DNA of 7,826 nucleotides, from positions 1 through 7,826 of the forward strand of contig JARIAA010000205.1 in the NCBI GenBank assembly GCA_029264635.1, given 5' to 3'. Positions 1 through 4,932 of the stretch are shown here, one piece after another. Position numbers and translations under genes: made by a program. The notes below the pieces were generated by a model. The model worked only from the letters and a program-made list of their open reading frames with translations, did no database searches and was not told the DNA's origin. This stretch comes from Psychrobacter sp. GTDB taxonomy: Bacteria > Pseudomonadota > Gammaproteobacteria > Pseudomonadales > Moraxellaceae. The stretch's first letter is position 1; each line of letters opens with the position of its first letter.

Positions 1-729
1 GCTGTGAATGCTATGAAAAATTTGCCCTTGCCGCAAACCTTATTGACCCAGTCCTTTCGCTTTGGTGAACCGATTGCAGAAGTAGCAAATACTCTGCTAA
101 AGGCATTGCAAGAAGACTTACCCCTTAAAGGCAATCCAGATAGGCGCTCATCAACTGACAAAGGTATGGTGCATAGTAAAAAAGATGCCATTCTTTGTCG
201 TACCAATGCCGCAGCCATGGGGCAGCTACTAACTGGCCTTAAGCTTGGTCACCGCGTCGCATTGCAAGCCGATACAGATCGCATGCTCAAGTTCTGCCAA
301 GCGGCCGAAAATCTAAAAAATGGCAAATCCGCTTACTGTGTACCGGAGCTGGCCTATTTTTATAATTGGAGTGATGTGCAAGAGTACTCTGAAACCAACG
401 AAGGCAGTGATCTAAAAACGCTGGTTAAACTGGTCGATGATCACGGCACTAGTGTCCTTAGTCAAGCGGTAAATAGCTTAACCAGTATTGAAAATGCCGA
501 TTATGTCATCTCAACGGCTCACAAAGCAAAGGGACTTGAGTGGTCGCGCGTCCAGCTCGATGACGACTTCTATTATGATGTCACAACCAATGGCGTAAAA
601 ATTAATCCTGAAGAATTACGCTTACTGTATGTCGCTTGTACGCGTGCGCAGGCCAATTTAGATATTCATAACATTCAAGACTTAATATCAGGGTTACAGA
701 CTGGCAAAAAAGTGATTTATGGGACTTAA
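1..729 (+). CDS. UvrD/FBH1-like superfamily 1 DNA helicase, C-terminal part (5' end outside window)
   Basis: This frame is open from the first base, so the gene starts upstream; only the second RecA-like domain (2A) is present. Counting from the GTG at base 4, motif IV reads QSFRFG (16-21), motif V is STAHKAKGLEW (170-180), followed by LDDDF (185-189), and motif VI is LLYVACTRAQ (207-216), whose R214 should be the arginine finger. The Walker A and DExx motifs must lie upstream. The family unwinds DNA 3' to 5' using ATP. The QSFRFG, HKAKGLEW and LDDDF wording recalls the eukaryotic F-box helicase FBH1 more than Rep, UvrD or PcrA; this comparison is from memory. The protein ends only about 25 residues after motif VI, so it lacks the long tail of UvrD/PcrA. 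The helicase call is secure; the FBH1 subtype is an inference. It is unlikely to share a transcript with dusC, which lies 156 bases downstream. Confidence 0.85.
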   Translation, partial: AVNAMKNLPLPQTLLTQSFRFGEPIAEVANTLLKALQEDLPLKGNPDRRSSTDKGMVHSKKDAILCRTNAAAMGQLLTGLKLGHRVALQADTDRMLKFCQAAENLKNGKSAYCVPELAYFYNWSDVQEYSETNEGSDLKTLVKLVDDHGTSVLSQAVNSLTSIENADYVISTAHKAKGLEWSRVQLDDDFYYDVTTNGVKINPEELRLLYVACTRAQANLDIHNIQDLISGLQTGKKVIYGT

Positions 730-885
730 TCGGTTTTATTAAGTAATATAGTTAACATACTTTAAAATAGACACGGTGCTGCTGGTATAGAGTGTAGAGT
801 GTGCCAATTTTATTTAAGATTAACTGTAGATCTTATTAAACTCTCATCTTTTTAATCGGTTTTTTCCAGACACGACTGACTTCCA

Positions 886-1938
886 ATGAAACATAGCGAA
901 CAACAAACTACTTTGTTAAATAAAAAAGATCATATTCAGCAACTGTTTAAACATCCCGTGCGCCTACTTGCGCCCATGGAAGGTTTAACCGATCCATTAA
1001 TGCGCCAAATTTTGACTCAAATTGCAGCAGAGTTAGGTCGCCCTTATGATTGGTCAGTCAGCGAGTTTATTCGTGTGACGCAGCATGTCTTGCCAGCACA
1101 CGTCTTCTATAAATATGTGCCTGAGCTGCATCATGATGCGAAGACTACTTCGGGTACGCCTATTCATATTCAGCTACTTGGTAGCGAAGCACAGTTGATG
1201 GCAGAAAACGCCGCTTTTGCTTGTGAGCTTGGTGCACCTGCTATCGATATCAATTTTGGTTGTCCTGCAAAGACGGTTAATAATCATCGCGGTGGCTCGG
1301 TGCTGTTGGACGAGCCAGACGTTATGCATGACATTATTGCTGCAGTTCGTAAAGCGGTGCCTGCTCATATTCCCGTATCTGCCAAGATTCGCTTGGGTTA
1401 TACCGATACCAGTAGGATGGATGACATTCGCGCCGCTATTCACGATAGCGGTGCCAATTGGCTGACCATTCATGCCCGTACCAAAACTCAGGGCTATAAG
1501 CCGCCTGCCTATTGGGACAAGATCTCAGCATTCAATGCGTTAAATATCCCAGTCATTGCTAATGGTGAGATTTGGACCGCTGAGCAAGCACAGAATTGTA
1601 TGACGCAAGCAGGGACAAAACATTTGATGTTAGGTCGCGGAGCGGTTACTCGTCCAGATCTGATTGCACGTGTGGATAGCTCTAATAGCCTTGATAATTC
1701 AATGGATAATTCAATGGCGGATGCTCAGACATTAACGTGGCAAGCCTTAATACCGCATCAAATCAAATTTTTAGAAGGGCAGGCCAAAAACGATGTAGTA
1801 TTAGTTGGTCGCTATAAACAGTGGCTTGGTATGCTCACTAAGGGTTATAGCGAGGCGCAAATACTGTGGGAGGGTATCAAACGAGAAAAGAATAAAGCGA
1901 CTATTGTTGCGGCCCTAAAAACTAATGCACAGCCATAA
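886..1938 (+). CDS. dusC: tRNA-dihydrouridine(16) synthase DusC
   Basis: An FMN-dependent, cytoplasmic enzyme that reduces uridine 16 in the tRNA D-loop using NADPH. The 350-residue product has the TIM-barrel signatures of the Dus family: LLAPMEGLTDPLM (27-39) in the first strand, GCPAKTVN (125-132) with the catalytic Cys126, K168 in VSAKIRLG, IHART with H196, ANGEIW (225-230) and GRG (250-252) for FMN phosphate binding. The SEFIRVTQHVLP stretch (59-70) fits the DusC branch rather than DusA or DusB. It is longer than E. coli DusC (about 315 residues), mainly through about 24 extra N-terminal residues. No clear Shine-Dalgarno precedes the ATG at 886. An in-frame GTG at 958 would give the E. 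coli-like N-terminus, so the start is uncertain; an in-frame TGA at 877 rules out anything longer. Residues 270-277 hold a duplicated DNSM. The gene stands alone and converges with the MAPEG gene. Confidence 0.93.
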   Translation: MKHSEQQTTLLNKKDHIQQLFKHPVRLLAPMEGLTDPLMRQILTQIAAELGRPYDWSVSEFIRVTQHVLPAHVFYKYVPELHHDAKTTSGTPIHIQLLGSEAQLMAENAAFACELGAPAIDINFGCPAKTVNNHRGGSVLLDEPDVMHDIIAAVRKAVPAHIPVSAKIRLGYTDTSRMDDIRAAIHDSGANWLTIHARTKTQGYKPPAYWDKISAFNALNIPVIANGEIWTAEQAQNCMTQAGTKHLMLGRGAVTRPDLIARVDSSNSLDNSMDNSMADAQTLTWQALIPHQIKFLEGQAKNDVVLVGRYKQWLGMLTKGYSEAQILWEGIKREKNKATIVAALKTNAQP

Positions 1939-1965
1939 ATAGCCACTTTTACTTTAACCAATTTC

Positions 1966-1991
1966 AAAGCTTCTAAAAACTATAAAGCTTT
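1966..1991. terminator. Weak hairpin between convergent dusC and MAPEG genes
   Basis: AAAGCTT (1966-1972) can pair with AAGCTTT (1985-1991) across a 12-base loop. It lies in the 84-base AT-rich spacer where the two genes converge, the right place for a shared terminator. The stem is only 7 base pairs, AT-rich, and no clean T-run follows on either strand. A palindrome CAAATATTTG (1993-2002) sits next to it. This is a placement-based guess. Confidence 0.25.
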
Positions 1992-2022
1992 TCAAATATT
2001 TGCAAAACTAATAGCTAAAAAA

Positions 2023-2448
2023 CTAAGCACTAATCCGAATGGCTAAATAAAACAACATCAAACAACATATAATTGATAATACCCAAAGCACTGAACGAAA
2101 CATGGGTAAGTTCATAATGTAGGCAAGCCCATAACCAATCCGAATCAGTACATAAAGCCAAGCCAAAGTATTAATAATTGATTGCGGCACAAAGAACAGC
2201 ATGGCAACCAATACCGCAACTAAAAATACTGGCAGCGTCTCATAGCTGTTTTGCTGGGCGGCATTTGCGCGAGCTGACATGCCAGTTGTACGCTGCAAAA
2301 AATCACGCGGGTGCGCGTTATCAGCCAATGTAAAGCCACCGAACATTTTCGCTAATAGCGCCATGGATAAAGGCAATAGGCTTGCAATTACCATCGCCCA
2401 AATGGCAGCCGCAGCGGTGTCAGGAATTAACCCAAATAATGCACTCAT
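2023..2448 (-). CDS. MAPEG-family small integral membrane protein
   Basis: A 141-residue, strongly hydrophobic protein with four likely transmembrane helices, at about residues 10-34, 70-88, 90-112 and 117-138. The cytoplasmic loop between helices 1 and 2 ends in RANAAQQNSYETLP (60-73), the R-A-x-A-x-x-N-x-x-E signature of MAPEG proteins, whose eukaryotic members are glutathione S-transferases and eicosanoid-pathway enzymes. Length and topology are normal for bacterial members. Their substrates are mostly unknown, so no specific reaction is assigned. The ATG (2446-2448) lies 14 bases after the stop of the upstream osmC-like gene. AAAGG lies about 11 bases before this ATG. Both features suggest the two genes are co-transcribed. 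Pairing with an OsmC thiol protein hints at a thiol or peroxide theme, which is inference only. Confidence 0.85.
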   Translation of the reverse strand: MSALFGLIPDTAAAAIWAMVIASLLPLSMALLAKMFGGFTLADNAHPRDFLQRTTGMSARANAAQQNSYETLPVFLVAVLVAMLFFVPQSIINTLAWLYVLIRIGYGLAYIMNLPMFRSVLWVLSIICCLMLFYLAIRISA

Positions 2449-2462
2449 AATTGTCTCAGCCT

Positions 2463-2879
2463 TTATCCTTCAATTACTTCAAAATCGTGAGTAATATTTA
2501 CCCCACCTTGTACCAGCATGCGACTGGCTGAGCAGTATTTGTCGGCGGATAACTGAATCGCCTTTTCAACTTGCTTATCTTTTATGTCTTGACCTGTTAC
2601 GATAAAGTGCATATGAATGTCAGTATAGACTGCTGGAATCGTCTCTGCACGCTTTGCTGTCAATTCACAGCGAACATCTGTGACTACTTGACGTCGTGAT
2701 TTTTGTAAAATTGCGACAACGTCATAGCTGGCACAGCCACCCAATCCTAGCAATATGAGCTCCATTGGGCTTGCGCCTTTTTCTTTATCGGCATCAATTT
2801 GTACATCATGCCCTGATGGCGATATGCCCATAAAGGCTTTGTTTTCTTGCCATGTAACACTCGCTTTTGACTCTGACAT
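2463..2879 (-). CDS. OsmC-family protein, YhfA-like
   Basis: A 138-residue cytoplasmic protein of the OsmC/Ohr superfamily, dimers that use two cysteines to reduce organic peroxides. The candidate reactive cysteines are Cys49 in GLGGCASYDVV and Cys116 in SADKYCSASRML; the second segment sits at the start of the second long helix, as in the family. Also typical are SPMELIL (37-43), HFIVTG (91-96) and a C-terminal VNITHDFEV (127-135). The overall pattern matches E. coli YhfA better than OsmC or Ohr, and YhfA has no well-established substrate, so peroxidase activity is assumed from the superfamily. AAGGA precedes the ATG (2877-2879) by 9 bases. It is probably the first gene of a two-gene unit with the MAPEG gene and is read divergently from rppH. 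Confidence 0.9.
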   Translation of the reverse strand: MSESKASVTWQENKAFMGISPSGHDVQIDADKEKGASPMELILLGLGGCASYDVVAILQKSRRQVVTDVRCELTAKRAETIPAVYTDIHMHFIVTGQDIKDKQVEKAIQLSADKYCSASRMLVQGGVNITHDFEVIEG

Positions 2880-2994
2880 TGTTCGTGGTCCTTTTATCCG
2901 TTCCGATTAAATCGTTTAACTCTTGTTATATGGAATAATAGTAACAGTACTTAGCTAGTTTAACATAGCTCAAACGATGATTTTATAAACCATC

Positions 2995-3006
2995 TGTCAT
3001 CTGACA
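2995..3006. promoter_or_regulatory. Operator-like dyad TGTCA-N2-TGACA
   Basis: TGTCA (2995-2999) and TGACA (3002-3006) form a perfect inverted repeat with a two-base centre, about 120 bases upstream of the osmC-like start and about 325 bases upstream of rppH. Symmetry and position fit a dimeric regulator site, but no cognate regulator is encoded nearby and a single short dyad can arise by chance. Confidence 0.25.
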
Positions 3007-3023
3007 CAAAACGCTTTTGGATA

Positions 3024-3053
3024 ATAACTCTGATAACAATAACTTCTATAACA
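3024..3053. repeat. Tandem pair of 15-base repeats, ATAAC-N4-ATAACA
   Basis: Two adjacent copies, 3024-3038 and 3039-3053, agree at 12 of 15 bases; the three differences fall in the central spacer. Each copy has the form ATAACT-N3-ATAACA, giving four ATAAC cores starting at 3024, 3033, 3039 and 3048. It could be a direct-repeat binding site or a simple local duplication. Confidence 0.45.
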
Positions 3054-3089
3054 AAGCCACAATGCTTGATTGCCGCTCACTTTATCTTT

Positions 3090-3116
3090 TTGACCCTTCT
3101 AATTTACTTATAAAAT
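3090..3116 (+). promoter_or_regulatory. Candidate sigma-70 promoter upstream of rppH
   Basis: TTGACC (3090-3095) as -35 and TAAAAT (3111-3116) as -10 are separated by 15 bases, shorter than the usual 16-18. If used, transcription would begin near 3123, giving rppH a leader of about 200 bases that covers the micro-ORF at 3154. No better promoter was seen closer to rppH. Confidence 0.3.
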
Positions 3117-3153
3117 AGCCTTTTTAACTCATTGATTTTAAATAGTTAAATTT

Positions 3154-3240
3154 ATGAAACATTTTATAGCAAAATACTGTTACACATTTAGGCTATTTCT
3201 TGGTTTAATGATGGTAATGAATCTTATTTTGCTGGCGTGA
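3154..3240 (+). CDS. Possible 28-residue hydrophobic small protein
   Basis: An ATG-to-TGA frame of 28 codons lies between the candidate promoter and rppH. The product has a basic N-terminal third (MKHFIAKYCYTFR) followed by an uninterrupted hydrophobic run (LFLGLMMVMNLILLA), the shape of a single-pass small membrane protein. Against it, there is no visible Shine-Dalgarno; the bases before the ATG are AT-rich, and AT-rich spacers often yield short hydrophobic frames by chance. No family recognised. It could be a leader peptide for rppH, a free small membrane protein, or nothing. Confidence 0.2.
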   Translation: MKHFIAKYCYTFRLFLGLMMVMNLILLA

Positions 3241-3314
3241 ATATACTATTCCCCAATAATAACTATGATTGCAGTATTTCCATGCTACTAAAATAAGCTG
3301 CTTTTAGACAATTT

Positions 3315-3320
3315 TAAGGA
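3315..3320 (+). promoter_or_regulatory. Shine-Dalgarno that sets the rppH start
   Basis: TAAGGA ends 7 bases before the ATG at 3328. The only other in-frame candidate, a TTG at 3322, would sit one base from this site, too close to be used. This supports the ATG at 3328, whose product begins MIDADGFR as in E. coli RppH (MIDDDGYR). Confidence 0.75.
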
Positions 3321-3327
3321 TTTGTTC

Positions 3328-3849
3328 ATGATAGATGCAGACGGCTTTCGCGCCAATGTCGGCATTATCTTAGCAAATACACAGGGTCAAGTTTTGTGGG
3401 CGAAACGTCTTGGTCACAACGCTTGGCAGTTTCCTCAGGGCGGTATCGACCGCGGAGAGACGCCGATGGATGCAATGTATCGGGAGCTCTGGGAAGAAGT
3501 CGGATTATATCCTCGTCATGTCGATTTATTGGCCGTTACGCAAGATTGGTTGCGTTATCGTTTGCCAAAGCGCTACGTGCGGCACGGACAATATCCACTG
3601 TGTATTGGGCAAAAACAAAAATGGTTTTTGCTACGCTTAGATGAGCCGAACACGCAACATATCCGCTTTGATGCGGGTAAACCTGAATTTGATCACTGGC
3701 AATGGGTAAGTTACTGGTACCCGCTTGGGCAAGTGATTCACTTTAAACGTGGGGTCTACCGACGTGCTTTGCAGGAATTAGCGCGTGAGTTACCCCTTAA
3801 ACAAGAACTGATTATTCCTGAGCAAGACAATCATTTGTTAGTTAAATAA
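3328..3849 (+). CDS. rppH: RNA pyrophosphohydrolase RppH (Nudix hydrolase)
   Basis: Removes pyrophosphate from the 5' end of triphosphorylated or diphosphorylated mRNA, leaving a monophosphate that stimulates RNase E and so starts mRNA decay. The 173-residue protein has a complete Nudix box: G38, E44, then REL (52-54), E56, E57, G59, L60, which carries the metal-binding glutamates. Other RppH signatures are WQFPQGGI (33-40), WLRYRLPKR (74-82), CIGQKQKWFLL (92-102), PEFDHWQWVSYWYP (119-132) and FKRGVYRR (139-146). Length is close to E. coli RppH (176 residues); only the C-terminal tail differs. It has its own Shine-Dalgarno and is followed by a strong terminator, so it is probably transcribed alone. 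In E. coli the next genes are ptsP and lgt; here an inverted NRDE gene separates rppH from lgt. Confidence 0.96.
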   Translation: MIDADGFRANVGIILANTQGQVLWAKRLGHNAWQFPQGGIDRGETPMDAMYRELWEEVGLYPRHVDLLAVTQDWLRYRLPKRYVRHGQYPLCIGQKQKWFLLRLDEPNTQHIRFDAGKPEFDHWQWVSYWYPLGQVIHFKRGVYRRALQELARELPLKQELIIPEQDNHLLVK

Positions 3850-3879
3850 ACCGACATCTTAATATATCCTGTAGTAACG

Positions 3880-3930
3880 AATGCCAAGCTTATTATCTAG
3901 AAGTTTTAGATCGTAAGCTTGGCATTTTTT
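3880..3930 (+). terminator. Strong intrinsic terminator of rppH
   Basis: A perfect 13-base-pair stem pairs 3880-3892 with 3914-3926; a TT/CG internal mismatch then leads to a second 5-base-pair stem, ATCTA (3895-3899) with TAGAT (3907-3911), closed by a 7-base loop. Six T residues (3925-3930) follow on the plus strand. The T-run overlaps the stop codon of the convergent NRDE gene (3929-3931). On the minus strand the hairpin comes directly after that stop but lacks a good T-run, so it serves rppH best. Confidence 0.88.
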
Positions 3931-4750
3931 ATTGTGTATTTGAAAGATAATCAAACTCACGGCTAACAATCTTCGCAGTCACTTTAGCATTCTTAGTATC
4001 GTGACGTAGCATTAAAATACTCTGGGTACGTGTACCGTAATTGGGTATGAAGCCCTCTTCAGGTCCTGTCAAATCTACAGGGCTGATATAAATGGAGGAT
4101 AGTTTTTGCTCAATGTTCATATCAATGCCCGTGTTCGGTAGCTTGTCTGTTGTCGCAGGCGTAGTATCTGATAAGACAGTAAAGGCAGCCTCTTGCCAGT
4201 AGCCAAATGAGTGATTTTCTGCAATCAGTGGCAGCACTTCTTGACGCAGCCGACCACGCAAGCGTTCGGTTTTAAACCAGCTATCCTCTGGCTGACCGTT
4301 AGAGAGTACGTGCAAGCCTGCATACAATGGTGTGGGAGCATGACCGCGATTATTGACAATAACGGCCTGCGTTGCATCGCCAATAATAAGGTTAAAGCCT
4401 GCGTAGTCTTGTAGATTGATGTGCCGTGCAAAGTCCATTGGGCTTACGGTGCTAGTCAAAAAATCGGTAACGAGCGCGCCCCGTGAGCGTTCTTCCACAC
4501 TCGCCTGCACACCATCACGAAAGTTTAATACGGCCGCCCAGCGCCCGTTTTGCTGATAAAGATTGGTATGCTGCTCTTGATGAATACCGAGCCAAGTCCC
4601 GCCACTTTGACTGTCGCGTCCAGCATAGATAGGCTTGTCAGGCCACTGATGCAGCGGCTCAGTTGGACGCTGCAAAAACTCATCGCGATTGGACAACAGT
4701 ATCAGGGGTAGTTCATCAAATAGTTGCCAAGCAATGGCGACGATGCACAT
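3929..4750 (-). CDS. NRDE-family (TANGO2-like) protein
   Basis: A 273-residue protein of the NRDE/TANGO2 family. It begins MCIVAIAW with Cys2 as the first residue after Met, an arrangement like that of Ntn-type hydrolases, followed by the family-naming SNRDE (20-24). Further family segments are AGRDSQSGGTWLGI (43-56), FNLIIGD (119-125), LSNG (149-152) and, near the end, YGTRTQSIL (238-246). No signal peptide or membrane segment is evident, so it should be cytoplasmic. The molecular function of bacterial members is not firmly known; eukaryotic TANGO2 has been linked to haem and lipid handling. AAGGA lies 5 bases before the ATG (4748-4750). It reads away from lgt and towards rppH, and its stop overlaps the rppH terminator T-run. 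The family call is strong, the function unknown. Confidence 0.92.
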   Translation of the reverse strand: MCIVAIAWQLFDELPLILLSNRDEFLQRPTEPLHQWPDKPIYAGRDSQSGGTWLGIHQEQHTNLYQQNGRWAAVLNFRDGVQASVEERSRGALVTDFLTSTVSPMDFARHINLQDYAGFNLIIGDATQAVIVNNRGHAPTPLYAGLHVLSNGQPEDSWFKTERLRGRLRQEVLPLIAENHSFGYWQEAAFTVLSDTTPATTDKLPNTGIDMNIEQKLSSIYISPVDLTGPEEGFIPNYGTRTQSILMLRHDTKNAKVTAKIVSREFDYLSNTQ

Positions 4751-4888
4751 AGTATTCCTTTGTCTTATTTAAACGCAGCTTTATATCTTAGCGCTTTTCT
4801 GTCTTTCTTTCTAGATGTTACCAGCGGCGAATAAGTTGTTACGATGAAACTGTCTATCAGTAATTTGGTATGCCTAAGTAGCTATTTT

Positions 4889-4897
4889 TGCTATTAT
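4889..4897 (+). promoter_or_regulatory. Extended -10 promoter for lgt
   Basis: TGCTATTAT matches the extended -10 form TGnTATAAT at all but one base. No good -35 lies 16-18 bases upstream, which extended -10 promoters tolerate. Transcription would start near 4904, leaving a leader of about 14 bases to the ATG at 4918 or about 29 bases to the ATG at 4933. Confidence 0.45.
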
Positions 4898-4932
4898 GAG
4901 CAGCATCTTATTAGCGAATGTATGATGTCCTT

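Larger units (their letters stand above)
2880..3327. other. Divergent intergenic region between osmC-like gene and rppH (about 450 bases)
   Basis: This is the longest spacer in the window and is AT-rich. From left to right it contains the osmC ribosome-binding site (AAGGA on the minus strand, near 2889-2893), a dyad TGTCA-N2-TGACA (2995-3006), a tandem 15-base repeat (3024-3053), a plus-strand candidate promoter (3090-3116), a possible 28-residue hydrophobic ORF (3154-3240) and the rppH ribosome-binding site (3315-3320). No long ORF, tRNA or terminator was seen. It must hold promoters for both flanking genes. A minus-strand promoter for osmC could not be placed convincingly; the best guess pairs a poor -35 with TACTAT near 2935-2945. 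Confidence 0.7.

Noticed and set aside
118..129. TTACCCCTTAAA shared by the helicase gene and rppH (3790-3801)
   Set aside because: Both lie in coding sequence for a similar LPLK peptide; two copies of a 12-mer in coding DNA is not evidence of a repeat family.
763..768. TAAAAT as a dusC -10 element
   Set aside because: The best -35 (TTAAGT at 18 bases) matches only about half of consensus; not distinguishable from AT-rich background.
788..801. Tandem TAGAGTG pair upstream of dusC
   Set aside because: Only two 7-base copies with no associated element; likely chance in a short spacer.
815..835. TAAGAT/ATCTTA inverted repeat between the helicase gene and dusC as a terminator
   Set aside because: Six AT-rich pairs, a 9-base loop and no following T-run; too weak to call.
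1174..1473. Long open frames opposite to and overlapping dusC
   Set aside because: They lie wholly inside dusC, which has full family motifs; the shadow frames show no recognisable domain.
3242..3247. TATACT as a -10 element close to rppH
   Set aside because: No -35 at 16-19 bases and the upstream TG is one base out of register for an extended -10.
3322..3330. TTG start for rppH at 3322
   Set aside because: It lies one base from the Shine-Dalgarno; the ATG at 3328 is correctly spaced and gives the conserved MIDADG N-terminus.
4211..4431. Open frames on both strands inside the NRDE gene
   Set aside because: They are out-of-frame shadows of a gene with clear family motifs, and have no ribosome-binding site or recognisable product.
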